Positions 17,584 to 26,120 of a DNA stretch of 34,937 bases are shown here, one piece after another. The notes beneath the pieces are model-generated. The model had not been told where the DNA came from. It was given only the letters and a program-made list of their open reading frames with translations, and did not search any database. The stretch covers positions 1 to 34,937 of the forward strand of contig NZ_JACJUQ010000020.1 in assembly GCF_014235845.1 (NCBI RefSeq), read 5' to 3'. The number at the start of each line of letters is the position of its first letter. Positions within the stretch are counted from its first letter, which is position 1. A program made the translations under genes and the position numbers. This DNA comes from Pontivivens nitratireducens. GTDB lineage: Bacteria > Pseudomonadota > Alphaproteobacteria > Rhodobacterales > Rhodobacteraceae.

Positions 17584-18258
17584 TCAGGTTGCCAGATCCA
17601 ACGCATAGGACAGGAATGTGACGAGGGGGATCGGGGTCAGGCTGAACAGCAAGGCCATGCTCATTGTCCTGAACATGGTAGGCTTCGATGCCTCGCCAGA
17701 AGGTTCTGTCAGAACCACCAGAAGCGCGATGAAGGTGCCGGGCGCCAGGGCATAGAGATATACGCCCGAGATGTTCCCAAACATGAACGACCGCTCGAGC
17801 GTTGGTCCGACCACGCTCAAAGCTGTTGCACGGCTGCCGTTGAACGAGCCGAACAGATCGGCCGACATCACATAGACGGCAATGTGAACCCCAATGAATG
17901 CGACACTCCGCAGCAGGCCATCTAAAACCAGGTAAACAATCGGCCGATGCTGGTACTGCTTCAGCGCGACCGATGCGGAAACGAACCCCAAGTAATTCAC
18001 GAGGAAAACGACCACAAACCCATTGGTAAAGACCTGCCGGAGGAAGCGCGAGAGCGCGGTCCCATTCGTCAGCAGCAGCGTCGCAAAACCAGGCGTTGCG
18101 AGGATGTAGACAAGCAGGAACGGCAATATGCTTGCCAAGCTCAGAACGGATACGTTCCAACAAAATCTGCCGAATGGTAAGGTCGGCGAAAAACTTTGTC
18201 GGAACGTATCGCGGGCAAACACGTCAGCCGTGGGTTGCGAAGACTTGCGTCGACCCAT
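17584..18258 (-). CDS. polytopic membrane protein of unknown function
   Basis: The 224-residue product has about five or six hydrophobic segments, beginning with SVLSLASILPFLLVYILA and ending with MALLFSLTPIPLVTFL. I recognise no family or active-site motif. The start at 18258 makes a 35-bp overlap with the DUF411 gene on the same strand; no later ATG keeps the first helix, so this start is the best available. Co-transcription with the DUF411 gene is likely, and a copper-related transport role is only a guess from context. Confidence 0.6.
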   Translation of the reverse strand: MGRRKSSQPTADVFARDTFRQSFSPTLPFGRFCWNVSVLSLASILPFLLVYILATPGFATLLLTNGTALSRFLRQVFTNGFVVVFLVNYLGFVSASVALKQYQHRPIVYLVLDGLLRSVAFIGVHIAVYVMSADLFGSFNGSRATALSVVGPTLERSFMFGNISGVYLYALAPGTFIALLVVLTEPSGEASKPTMFRTMSMALLFSLTPIPLVTFLSYALDLAT

Positions 18259-18670
18259 CCATCAGTACAAGCAGCACATCATAGGGATCACCTTGGGGGC
18301 CCATGCCGGGCGAACCCATGGGCATTCCCGGTGCTGTCAGTCCGCGCGCGACAGGTTTTTCGCTCAGCAACCGCCCGATGTCAGCCGCAGGCACGTGACC
18401 CTCGACGAAATATCCGCCCACGGACGTAGTGTGACATCCTGCCAGTTCCGGCGCGATGCCGTGTTTCTGCTTCAGAACCTGAAGCGTGTCGTAATCCACG
18501 TCCTCGACCGATGCCTTGAAACCGGCAGCGATCATCTCATTTACCCAAGCGCCGCAGCAGCCGCAGGTCGGTGTCTTTGTCACCTGCAACGTGGGTGCGG
18601 CGGTTTGCGACAAAGCAGGCCCGGCCAAGGCCAGGCTGAGTGCCGTAAGGCCAAATTCACGTCGGTTCAC
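18224..18670 (-). CDS. DUF411 periplasmic metal-binding protein
   Basis: The 148-residue exported protein belongs to DUF411, a family repeatedly found in copper and silver resistance loci. It has a signal peptide (MNRREFGLTALSLALAGPAL), then the family hallmarks TPTCGCCGAWV, GIAPELAGCHT, and YFVEGHVPAADI with RLL. The C-terminus is Met/Gly/Pro-rich (APGMPMGSPGMGPQG), which would add Cu(I) ligands. The start codon is GTG at 18670, supported by GAGGAG upstream. It is divergent from the two-component system, across a 125-bp region with the box at 18735-18752. Confidence 0.9.
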   Translation of the reverse strand: MNRREFGLTALSLALAGPALSQTAAPTLQVTKTPTCGCCGAWVNEMIAAGFKASVEDVDYDTLQVLKQKHGIAPELAGCHTTSVGGYFVEGHVPAADIGRLLSEKPVARGLTAPGMPMGSPGMGPQGDPYDVLLVLMDGSTQVFATHG

Positions 18671-18734
18671 TTAAAACTCCTCGATGTTCTTCCTTAAATA
18701 GTTGCTCGGTATCCCGAAGTCGACTGCCCGCGCT

Positions 18735-18752
18735 GTTACATTTGGCTACAAA
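18735..18752 (+). promoter_or_regulatory. direct-repeat box upstream of the response regulator
   Basis: The sequence reads GTTACA, six bases, TACAAA, 43 bp before the response-regulator ATG and between it and the divergent DUF411 gene. Autoregulation of a two-component system through its own box is common in the OmpR family, which supports assigning all four such boxes to this regulator. That assignment is inference. Confidence 0.55.
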
Positions 18753-18795
18753 CACGGGATGGGCGTCCCTTGGTGAAAATGACTATGTTGGCGGC

Positions 18796-19515
18796 ATGAG
18801 CGATCTGCCACGCATCCTTGTCGTCGATGACCATTCAGAGATTCGGAAATCCGTCACCAGTTATCTGGAACGCAACGGCATGCGTGCTTCAGCGGCGGAA
18901 AATGCAGTTGAGATGGACGCAAGGCTGGCGGAAGCGCATTTCGATCTGATTGTCCTCGATGTGATGATGCCGGGGGAAGACGGGCTGTCCGCGTGCAGGC
19001 GATTGCGCAAGGAAGGGCATATTCCGATCCTGATGCTGACCGCATTGGGTGACGACGAAGACCGCATCGCGGGTCTGGATGGCGGGGCAGACGATTATCT
19101 CGCCAAGCCGTTTAATCCCAAGGAACTGGTGGCGCGGATCAACGCGATATTGCGTCGGACGCAGCTGATCCCAAAACCGAATGGTTTTGCGGGGAAAACG
19201 TTGAAGTTTGCACACCTAAAGCTGGATTTCGATGGCCGCACACTGATTGACCAAGGCGGTTCGCGTACGCAACTTACATCCGGTGAACTCAAACTCCTGA
19301 CCCTGTTCCTGCAAAGGCCAAGGACGGTCATTGGCCGCGACGAGCTGCTCAAATTGAGCACCGGCCGGGTCGCCGGTCCATTGGACCGAACCATCGACAA
19401 TCAGGTGAGCCGGTTGCGCCGGAAGATGGAAGAGGACGTTTTGCGCCCGAAGATCATCGCGACTGTCCGGCATGGGGGGTATAGTCTTTCCTGCGATGTC
19501 GAGATTTGCGAATGA
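18796..19515 (+). CDS. OmpR-family response regulator (copper-type)
   Basis: The 239-residue regulator has a receiver domain with the acidic pair (VVDD), phospho-acceptor Asp in LIVLDVMMPGEDG, Thr in MLTALG and Lys in LAKPFNP. A winged-helix DNA-binding domain follows (LTSGELKLLTLFLQRP, RTIDNQVSRLRRKME). ATG 18796 is used because receiver homology begins at once; an upstream TTG would lie in the regulatory box. It overlaps the kinase gene by 4 bp. I think it drives periplasmic copper defence in this island, by analogy to CopR/CusR, but the signal cannot be proven from sequence. Confidence 0.9.
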   Translation: MSDLPRILVVDDHSEIRKSVTSYLERNGMRASAAENAVEMDARLAEAHFDLIVLDVMMPGEDGLSACRRLRKEGHIPILMLTALGDDEDRIAGLDGGADDYLAKPFNPKELVARINAILRRTQLIPKPNGFAGKTLKFAHLKLDFDGRTLIDQGGSRTQLTSGELKLLTLFLQRPRTVIGRDELLKLSTGRVAGPLDRTIDNQVSRLRRKMEEDVLRPKIIATVRHGGYSLSCDVEICE

Positions 19516-20954
19516 AGCTGCTTCCGCGGACGTTGCGTGCACAGATTGCCCTTCTGGTCCTCGGTGTCTTGATCCTCGCGCAAGCTCTGAGTCTTTGGTT
19601 TTTCGTTGATGAACGCTCGTTAGCCATTCAGGCCGCCATCGGTGCCGAAGCCGCCGGAAGGGCCGCAAATGTCGCACAGTTGATTGAAGGCGCACCCCCG
19701 GAATTGCATGCCCAGATCGTCCGCGCGGCAACGTCTCCGCTCGTACGGTTCGACCTTACAGACGAGCCGTCGGTTGCACACGGACAACACGATGACGGTG
19801 GAGCGGTCGAAGCGCGGATACGGGCACTGCTTCAGGAAAGCTACAGCCGGGATATCCGGGTTGAGGTTCATGAAATCGAGGGAGGTCTGCTGCCCCTTCC
19901 GAACCTGTCACCGGAAATGGCGCAAATGCACGCCGAAATGATGCAGGGCAGCCTTGCGGCCATCGAGATGGAGCTGTCCATTGCGCTGTCCGGTGGGAAT
20001 TGGCTCAACATCGAGACGCGGTTCGAACGGCCGCCTCTGCAAAGGTCGCTGGCGTCCAACATATCCTTTGCACTGACTGCGGGACTTCTGCTGGTTGCAA
20101 GTTTCTGGTTTCTCCTGTCCCGACTGACCGGACCACTCAACGATCTCGCGACTGCGTCCGAACGTCTGGGTCGCGGCGCCGCCAAGGGCGATCTGCCGGT
20201 CGTAGGGCCGAAGGAAGTTCGGGATCTGACCCGATCATTCAACATCATGCAGGATCGCCTGACGCGATTTGTCAGTGACCGGACCCAGATGCTTGCAGCG
20301 CTTGCGCATGATCTGCGCTCGCCTTTGACGGCGCTTAGGGTGCGGGCCGAAATGGTGGACGACGAAGACACGCGCACGTCCTTGGTGGCGTCAAGTGAAG
20401 AGATGCAACGGATGGTCGATGCGACCCTCGATTTCGCGAAGGGCGTCGGACAGCATGAAGAGGTCCAATCGGTTGATTTGCACGATCTGATCACTGGTAT
20501 GGGCTTGGACAAGGTTCAGGTGACCAGCCAAGGTCCACTCATCGTATCCGTGAAACCAAGCGCGATGGGGCGCGCGTTGAGAAACCTGATTGAGAACGCG
20601 ATCCGCTACGGGAGTGAGGCCAGGGTTTCGTGGCAACGCATGGGCAGTGAGGTAGTGGTCGCCATCGACGATCAGGGGCCCGGTATTCCCGACAATCAGC
20701 TGGAGGCTGTTTTCGGACCCTATGTCAGGCTCGAGACGTCGCGATCACAGGATACCGGCGGTCATGGCCTGGGGCTGTCGATTGCGCGCAGCATCATCCT
20801 TGAGCACGGTGGTTCTATCGAACTGAAAAACCGCACTGATGGGGGTCTGCGCGCTGAAATCACGCTGCCCGTCAAACAAAGCGCCGAGTCAGCCCCGAAA
20901 GAGGAAGGCTCGCCACATATGGCGCGGGTTGTTCGTCACCTCAAACCCGACTAG
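19512..20954 (+). CDS. sensor histidine kinase with Met/His-bearing periplasmic domain
   Basis: The 480-residue inner-membrane kinase has an N-terminal membrane segment (IALLVLGVLILAQALSLWFF), a periplasmic sensor of about 150 residues, a second membrane segment (ISFALTAGLLLVASFWFLLS), HAMP, then the kinase core. The phospho-acceptor His is in ALAHDLRSPLTALRVR; N-box NLIENAIRYG; G1 DQGPGIP; G2 GGHGLGLSIA. Within the sensor a cluster PEMAQMHAEMM near residues 135-144 offers Met and His ligands, in keeping with Cu(I) sensing. It is translationally coupled to the regulator (ATGA overlap). Confidence 0.9.
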   Translation: MKLLPRTLRAQIALLVLGVLILAQALSLWFFVDERSLAIQAAIGAEAAGRAANVAQLIEGAPPELHAQIVRAATSPLVRFDLTDEPSVAHGQHDDGGAVEARIRALLQESYSRDIRVEVHEIEGGLLPLPNLSPEMAQMHAEMMQGSLAAIEMELSIALSGGNWLNIETRFERPPLQRSLASNISFALTAGLLLVASFWFLLSRLTGPLNDLATASERLGRGAAKGDLPVVGPKEVRDLTRSFNIMQDRLTRFVSDRTQMLAALAHDLRSPLTALRVRAEMVDDEDTRTSLVASSEEMQRMVDATLDFAKGVGQHEEVQSVDLHDLITGMGLDKVQVTSQGPLIVSVKPSAMGRALRNLIENAIRYGSEARVSWQRMGSEVVVAIDDQGPGIPDNQLEAVFGPYVRLETSRSQDTGGHGLGLSIARSIILEHGGSIELKNRTDGGLRAEITLPVKQSAESAPKEEGSPHMARVVRHLKPD

Positions 20955-20971
20955 TTTAGTGAGGCAAGTAT

Positions 20972-21565
20972 ATGAAACGAAGATATTTCCTGACTTCTGT
21001 TGCAGCTCTTTCGGTGAGTGGAAAAACAGCATTCGCGCATAGTGACGCAGAGCACGACCGGCGCGTCGGGCCATCTGTGGTGCCCCCGGAGCAGTTGCCG
21101 CGCCAGGTTCCGTTCACCGAGGCAGACAAACCGGGAGAAATACATGTCGATCCGAACCAGTTCGCTTTATTTTGGACTTTGCCGAACAATCGGGCAATCA
21201 GGTATACCGTCGGAATTGGCCGGGAGGGGCTCTATGAATCCGGCGAGTTCTATGTCGCGCGCAAGCAAAAGTGGCCGCGGTGGACGCCCACACCCGCCAT
21301 GATAGCCAGAGATCCTGACCGATATCTTCGTTTTGCGGGCGGTGTGCCCGGTGGGCTGAACAATCCACTCGGTGCCCGCGCCTTGTATCTTTACCAGCCA
21401 GGGCGTGGGGACACCTACCTGAGAATTCACGGCACAACGGATCCGAAGACGATTGGTCGACGTGTCTCAAACGGCTGTGCAAGGCTTACCAATAATCAGA
21501 TCATCGAACTCTATGAGAAGGTCCCGCTCGACACGCGTGTTGTCCTGAAACCCATCGAGGTTTGA
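20972..21565 (+). CDS. L,D-transpeptidase 1 (YkuD domain)
   Basis: The 197-residue exported enzyme would make 3-3 peptidoglycan crosslinks or attach proteins to the wall. It has a signal peptide (MKRRYFLTSVAALSVSGKTA, cleavage before HSDAEH), and the YkuD catalytic block RIHGTTDPKTIGRRVSNGCARL with nucleophile Cys in SNGC and the conserved His of HGT. A GAGG site precedes the ATG. It starts 17 bp after the kinase gene, so it is part of the copper two-component unit. In E. coli copper is reported to inhibit L,D-transpeptidases through the active Cys, which makes this location suggestive. Confidence 0.92.
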   Translation: MKRRYFLTSVAALSVSGKTAFAHSDAEHDRRVGPSVVPPEQLPRQVPFTEADKPGEIHVDPNQFALFWTLPNNRAIRYTVGIGREGLYESGEFYVARKQKWPRWTPTPAMIARDPDRYLRFAGGVPGGLNNPLGARALYLYQPGRGDTYLRIHGTTDPKTIGRRVSNGCARLTNNQIIELYEKVPLDTRVVLKPIEV

Positions 21566-21693
21566 GGCAGCAGCGCGAAGACGTGTCCGTTGGCCGGGAT
21601 ACATATCGTTACATAATATCAGGCCCCGGACTGTTCATGAAATGCGACCAGGCGGGTAGTCTAGTGGATAGGCAGACAACAACATGAGGCCAT

Positions 21694-22266
21694 ATGATGA
21701 CCCGCAAGCAAACACGTGTAACGCGTCGAGCATTCACGGCAGGTGCCGCATCGGCAGCTTTCGCGGCCCCGTCCATCCTGCGTGCGCAGGTGGATCAAAC
21801 CAGTGTCCGAAGGAATATCTCATCGTTTCGTACACACGCTTGGCAAGACCACTTTGACGCTTTGGACAAGGGTATCATCATCGCAGACACCGTTACCCGC
21901 GTGATGCAACACTGGACGGCCGATGGCGAAATGCGCATTTATCCGACATCGGTTCCCTTGTCTGACGAGCTGACAAAGCGCGGCTACACGACAGTCACGT
22001 TCAAGGACCCCGAACCTGACTGGACCCCTACACCCTCCATGCGCGAACGTGACCCGTCTTTGCCAGCCTATATGCCGCCCGGGCCGGATAACCCGTTGGG
22101 CGTCCGTGCCCTGCACCTGAGTTGGACGTACTACAGGATTCACGGCACCCATGATACGCGCAAGATCGGAAGACGCTCTTCAAGCGGGTGTATCGGTCTC
22201 TACAACGAGCAAATCATCGAGGTGTTCGAAAGGACACCGGTCGGCACGCAGGTACGATTAATCTGA
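21694..22266 (+). CDS. L,D-transpeptidase 2 (YkuD domain), Tat-like signal
   Basis: This second YkuD enzyme has 190 residues. The N-terminus (RVTRRAFTAGAASAAFAAP) looks like a twin-arginine signal, unlike the Sec-type signal of its neighbour. The catalytic block reads RIHGTHDTRKIGRRSSSGC, with SSGC in place of SNGC. The central DWTPTPSMRERDPSLP segment parallels RWTPTPAMIARDPDRY in the first enzyme, so the two are distant paralogs. A 128-bp gap precedes it and may hold its own promoter. Its stop overlaps the cytochrome start. Confidence 0.9.
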   Translation: MMTRKQTRVTRRAFTAGAASAAFAAPSILRAQVDQTSVRRNISSFRTHAWQDHFDALDKGIIIADTVTRVMQHWTADGEMRIYPTSVPLSDELTKRGYTTVTFKDPEPDWTPTPSMRERDPSLPAYMPPGPDNPLGVRALHLSWTYYRIHGTHDTRKIGRRSSSGCIGLYNEQIIEVFERTPVGTQVRLI

Positions 22267-22724
22267 TGTCGAAGTCCGGCATCCTGATTGCGGCGTTTTT
22301 TGTCGTCGGTGGCGCGGTTGTGATCTGGCAGCAATTGCAGCCATCGTCTTCGATGCCCGGCCACACAATGACAACGCCTGATCTTTCGCAGACGGAAGAG
22401 GGCGCGCCGATTGCAGACGTGGTTGTGCCTGCTGAATTCTCAGCAAATGCCCAATTGGGAAAGCGTGTTTTCGATGGCGCTTGCGCCGCTTGTCACGGTG
22501 CGAATGCTGCCGGACAGAATGGCGTGGCACCGCCGCTTGTCCACAAGATCTATGAACCGAGCCATCACGGTGACGCCGCTTTTTTGCTTGCCGCGAAACA
22601 AGGTGTCAGAGCGCACCATTGGAAGTTTGGCAATATGCCGCCAGTTGAAGGCGTCACGCCCGGCGATGTGAAGATGGTTGTTGCATATGTGCGGGAACTT
22701 CAGCGCGCCAACGGGATCAATTGA
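22266..22724 (+). CDS. membrane-anchored class I c-type cytochrome
   Basis: The 152-residue protein has an uncleaved-looking N-terminal anchor (SGILIAAFFVVGGAVVIW) and one heme motif, CAACH, followed by GANAAGQNGVAPPLV. The likely axial Met is in FGNMPPVEG. It overlaps the preceding stop by 1 base (TGATG), so it is coupled. It could pass electrons among the oxidase and cytochromes in this unit. It needs Ccm heme attachment, supplied locally by ccmFGHI at least in part. Confidence 0.88.
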   Translation: MSKSGILIAAFFVVGGAVVIWQQLQPSSSMPGHTMTTPDLSQTEEGAPIADVVVPAEFSANAQLGKRVFDGACAACHGANAAGQNGVAPPLVHKIYEPSHHGDAAFLLAAKQGVRAHHWKFGNMPPVEGVTPGDVKMVVAYVRELQRANGIN

Positions 22725-22744
22725 CAGGAATGACCAACTTGAAC

Positions 22745-23329
22745 ATGAAGATATGGATTACTGCCATTGCGATCGGGACGACCGGCGTTGCTGCCTTGGC
22801 GCATTCCGGAGCAACCGGCGTGGTGCTGGAGCGGATGCAGGGCATGTCCGCGATGGCCAAAACACTCAAGACGCTATCACCCATGATGCGGGGTCAGGTA
22901 CCTTATGACGCCGATGTCGTCCGCAGGGAAGCTGGCGCGATGATCGGCCATGCCGGTGAGCAAATGACGCGACTGTTTCCTGAAGGCTCGGGTGGCGGAG
23001 TGTCCAAGGCGTTGCCGTCGGTCTGGGAAAACAGCGAAGAGTTCGCGGCCCTTGCGCAAGAGTTGAGAACAGCCGCCGAAGGATTGAAGTTGAGCGCAGG
23101 CAATGGGTTGGCCGCAGCACAGGGCAACGGTAGCGAATCAATGATGGGCGGCGCCACTGACGGGATGATGGGTGGCGGGTCCGCGCCTGCAATGGGAGGG
23201 GGCATGATGGGATCGGACCTTCCCATGACGACCGAGATGTTTGCGGACATGCCGACCGACCGTGCGTTCGCGATGGTCGCCCAGACCTGTTCGGCCTGCC
23301 ACCAGAAGTTCCGCAAAGAGGACAAGTGA
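22745..23329 (+). CDS. cytochrome c'-like protein with Met/Gly-rich insert
   Basis: This is a class II (cytochrome c') protein: the single heme motif CSACH is at the extreme C-terminus, after a helical-bundle sequence (LKTLSPMMRGQVPYDADVVR; WENSEEFAALAQELRTAA). Before the last helix a Met/Gly-rich stretch (SMMGGATDGMMGGGS and on to GGGMMGSD) interrupts the bundle; normal cytochromes c' lack this. The insert probably binds Cu(I). ATG 22745 gives a compact signal peptide; ATG 22730 and a TTG at 22721 overlapping the previous stop are possible alternatives. It is within the cytochrome/MCO unit. Confidence 0.85.
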   Translation: MKIWITAIAIGTTGVAALAHSGATGVVLERMQGMSAMAKTLKTLSPMMRGQVPYDADVVRREAGAMIGHAGEQMTRLFPEGSGGGVSKALPSVWENSEEFAALAQELRTAAEGLKLSAGNGLAAAQGNGSESMMGGATDGMMGGGSAPAMGGGMMGSDLPMTTEMFADMPTDRAFAMVAQTCSACHQKFRKEDK

Positions 23330-23333
23330 TCAG

Positions 23334-24224
23334 ATGCGGTGGTGGCGTTGGATCATCGGTGCGGGGGTCGTCGGCGGCATCGGCGTTGTCGCGGCAACGA
23401 TAGCCTGGCCGATCGGTGCGCCAGTCTCGGACCTGACCCTGCAAGGCGATGCCCAGCGGGGGTCGTATCTGGCGCGCGCCAGTGGATGCATTGCGTGCCA
23501 CACCAACTTTGAAGCTGGCGGGGCGCCATTGGCAGGAGGAGCGCCGCTCCGGACCGATTTCGGGACATTCTATCCGCCAAATCTGACCACCGATGTCGAA
23601 TTCGGGATTGGCGGCTGGACAGTAGAAGAGTTTGCAAAAGCGGTAAGGCAGGGAATTTCCCCGGACGGAGACCCCTATTATCCCACCTTCACCTACCCGT
23701 TTTATGCAAATTACACGGATCAGGACATTGCCGATCTGTGGGCCGCGTTCCAGACCGTGCCAGCCGTGAATGTGCCGACCCCGTCCCATGAGGTGCCTTT
23801 TCCGTTCGATCAGCGATGGGGGATGAAACTTTGGCGGGCGGCTTTTCTGACAAAGCCTGACACCGCACCAGAGGCGGACCGAAGCGATGCTTGGAACAGG
23901 GGCAAGCTGCTGGTCAACGGGGCGGCACATTGTGCTGCCTGCCACACAACGCGGAACTTTGCAGGCGCACGCATAGTATCGAAGAGGTTTTCCGGCAACG
24001 ACGCCTTGCCGGGAGGTGGCAAAGCACCTTCGATCCGGACGCGCGATCTTGTGTCCGAAGGCTGGACAACAGACGATATGGCTTATGCATTGCGATCTGG
24101 CATAACGCCGTCTGGCGACGTATTTGGTGGATCAATGGCCGAAGTCGTGCGCTATGGCACGGGCTTTCTGAGCGACGCAGACCTGAATGCGATGGCCACC
24201 TACCTGCTGGACAACAAATCATAA
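23334..24224 (+). CDS. diheme c-type cytochrome (dehydrogenase-subunit type)
   Basis: The 296-residue protein has an N-terminal anchor (WIIGAGVVGGIGVVAATIAW) and two heme sites, CIACH at 52-56 and CAACH at 200-204. Segments such as GTFYPPNLTTDVEFGIGGWT and VRQGISPDGDPYYPTFTYPF are characteristic of cytochrome subunits of gluconate- or alcohol-dehydrogenase complexes. No matching dehydrogenase lies beside it; the following gene is an MCO. It may therefore link the MCO or another oxidoreductase to the respiratory chain. Confidence 0.9.
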   Translation: MRWWRWIIGAGVVGGIGVVAATIAWPIGAPVSDLTLQGDAQRGSYLARASGCIACHTNFEAGGAPLAGGAPLRTDFGTFYPPNLTTDVEFGIGGWTVEEFAKAVRQGISPDGDPYYPTFTYPFYANYTDQDIADLWAAFQTVPAVNVPTPSHEVPFPFDQRWGMKLWRAAFLTKPDTAPEADRSDAWNRGKLLVNGAAHCAACHTTRNFAGARIVSKRFSGNDALPGGGKAPSIRTRDLVSEGWTTDDMAYALRSGITPSGDVFGGSMAEVVRYGTGFLSDADLNAMATYLLDNKS

Positions 24225-24240
24225 TCTTGGGAACCCACGA

Positions 24241-25629
24241 ATGATCACGCTCAATCGCCGCCAATTTCTGGCAACATCTGCTGCGTTCAGTGGTCTGTCG
24301 GCCAGCACTGGATTTGCGGGCACGCCATTCGCGACCCTGACAGCCCAGCAAAGCGACGTGCAGCTGCTGCCCGGCAACTATGGCAAGACATCGCTTTGGT
24401 GCTTTGACGGCGGCTCACCCGGTCCGGAGATTCGCGTGGCGCAGGGGGGGCGTGTCCAGCGCAGATTGGTCAACCGGTTTTCTCAGGGAACGTCGACGCA
24501 TTGGCACGGCATCCGCATCGACAATGCGATGGATGGCGTTTCCGGCCTGACACAGGATGTGGTCCAGCCGGAGGAAACATTCGACTATGACTTTACTGTC
24601 CCGGATGCCGGGACCTATTGGTACCATGCCCATAATAGGTCGTTTGAGCAGGTGGGCAGAGGGCTTTACGGTGCACTGATCGTGGAAGAGGCCGAGCCTC
24701 TCGACATTGATCGCGAGGAAGTCCTGATCCTGGATGATTGGCTTATTGACCCCGAAACCGCGCAGATCAAAGACGACTTCGGAGCGCCTCATGATCTCAG
24801 CCACGCAGGGCGCATCGGCAACCTGCTGACGACCAATGGAACCTTCAATCTGGGCCTGAGTGCACGCAAGAACGAAAGACTGCGCTTGCGGCTGATCAAT
24901 GCTGCCAATGCGCGCAATTTCCAACTGGGGCTGGAAGGCCTTGACGGTTGGGCGGTTGCTTTGGACGGCATGCCCCTGGCTGCACCCATTAAGGTGACGG
25001 AGCCGATGATCCTCGCTCCGGCTCAACGGATCGACCTGATCGTCGATGTGGTCGCGGATGTTGGTGAAACGGCTCATATTCTTCAGTTCGGCCGGGAAGA
25101 GGCCTTCAGCCAGGTTACATTCGAGGTCGTTGAGTGGGGCTCGAAAAATCGTCGAGACGCGCCTTTGGCCTTGCCGCCGAACGACCACAGGATGGTCGAC
25201 TTGAGTGAAGCCACGATGCTCAGCCTGAGTATGGAAGGCGGTGCCATGGGGCGGATGAGGTCCGCTTCCCTTGGGGGCGAACTCAAGCCGATCGGCGAGA
25301 TCGTCGAGGCCGGGTATTTCTGGTCGTTCAACGGCAAAGTGGACGGGATCAACGGTGATCCCCTTGCGCGGCTGGACCGCGGCCAGAATGTACGATTGAA
25401 GATCGTGAACGACACGGCGTTTCCGCACGCGATGCACCTGCATGGCATTCACTTCCACGAGGTCGCCGAAAACGGCACCCTCGGACCGCTGCGTGACACG
25501 ACCCTTCTTGAACGGGGTCAGACGCGCGAGATTGCCTTTGTGGCGGACAACCCGGGCCAATGGCTGCTACATTGCCACATGCTGTCGCATGCGGCTTCGG
25601 GCATGATGACCAAGATCGTCGTTGGATGA
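24241..25629 (+). CDS. multicopper oxidase, Tat-exported
   Basis: The 462-residue MCO has a twin-arginine signal ([17 protein letters not shown]). All copper ligand blocks are present: [33 protein letters not shown], and [15 protein letters not shown]. It is a close paralog of the pseudogene at 224-1508 (both have PGPEIR and NAMDGV-LTQDV), and it differs from the CueO-like enzyme at 9980. It sits between c-type cytochrome genes, overlapping the next one by 4 bp. Its electrons could reach O2 directly, or exchange with the cytochromes. Cu(I) oxidation is the likely role. Confidence 0.92.
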   Translation: MITLNRRQFLATSAAFSGLSASTGFAGTPFATLTAQQSDVQLLPGNYGKTSLWCFDGGSPGPEIRVAQGGRVQRRLVNRFSQGTSTHWHGIRIDNAMDGVSGLTQDVVQPEETFDYDFTVPDAGTYWYHAHNRSFEQVGRGLYGALIVEEAEPLDIDREEVLILDDWLIDPETAQIKDDFGAPHDLSHAGRIGNLLTTNGTFNLGLSARKNERLRLRLINAANARNFQLGLEGLDGWAVALDGMPLAAPIKVTEPMILAPAQRIDLIVDVVADVGETAHILQFGREEAFSQVTFEVVEWGSKNRRDAPLALPPNDHRMVDLSEATMLSLSMEGGAMGRMRSASLGGELKPIGEIVEAGYFWSFNGKVDGINGDPLARLDRGQNVRLKIVNDTAFPHAMHLHGIHFHEVAENGTLGPLRDTTLLERGQTREIAFVADNPGQWLLHCHMLSHAASGMMTKIVVG

Positions 25630-26120
25630 CCCCGCGATCCGTCTATCTTGCGTTGGGCGTAGTTACCGTTGCGGTGGCTACCATATTCCTGTGGACCCGG
25701 TCCGGCGGAACCGACCATACGGCGGAAAACCTCATCAACTCCTCAGCCGATGTGGCCGCGGGCGAAGTCCTCTATGCCGAAAATTGCGCCGCGTGCCATG
25801 GCGCAAATCTGGAAGGTGAAGAAAACTGGCGCAGTCCGCGTGATGACGGAAGCCTGCCCGCACCGCCGCATGATGCAAGCGGCCACACTTGGCACCACGC
25901 GGACAGCATGCTGTTCGCCTACACCAAGCTGGGGGGCGCCGAGGTTCTCGCGGCGCAAGGCGTTGACTTCAACAGCGGCATGCCCGGTTTCGGCGACCAA
26001 CTGAGCGACGGGGAAATCTGGGACATCCTCGCATACATCAAGTCAACATGGCCGGAGCGTGAACGCGCCACGCAAGCCGAGCGCACGGCCCAGGATATTG
26101 CCTCACAAGGAGACGGATAA
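25626..26120 (+). CDS. c-type cytochrome, single heme
   Basis: The 164-residue protein has an N-terminal hydrophobic anchor ([18 protein letters not shown]) and heme motif [21 protein letters not shown] precedes it, and the sixth ligand is probably in [19 protein letters not shown]. It overlaps the MCO stop (ATGA) and the DsbA-like gene (by 1 base), so tight coupling is expected. A direct redox partnership with the MCO is the simplest reading. Confidence 0.9.
   Translation: MTPRSVYLALGVVTVAVATIFLWTRSGGTDHTAENLINSSADVAAGEVLYAENCAACHGANLEGEENWRSPRDDGSLPAPPHDASGHTWHHADSMLFAYTKLGGAEVLAAQGVDFNSGMPGFGDQLSDGEIWDILAYIKSTWPERERATQAERTAQDIASQGDG

Noticed and set aside
17153-18163. A 336-residue protein extending the small membrane protein upstream
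   Set aside because: The extra N-terminal part lies over the gene at 17584-18258 in another frame; a strong ribosome site marks the true start at 17464.
21608-21625. A further GTTACA-type site before the second transpeptidase
   Set aside because: GTTACA is present, but the second half-site (TACAAA at the right spacing) is missing.
21650-21690. A tRNA-like string (gggtagtctagtggat) before the second transpeptidase
   Set aside because: It cannot be folded into a cloverleaf with proper arms or a CCA-type end; the resemblance is superficial.
22866-23945. A 359-codon minus-strand frame across the cytochrome c' and diheme genes
   Set aside because: It covers two well-supported cytochrome genes on the other strand and crosses their boundary.
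24415-25560. A 381-codon minus-strand frame opposite the MCO
   Set aside because: The plus strand encodes a complete MCO with all copper ligands and a Tat signal.
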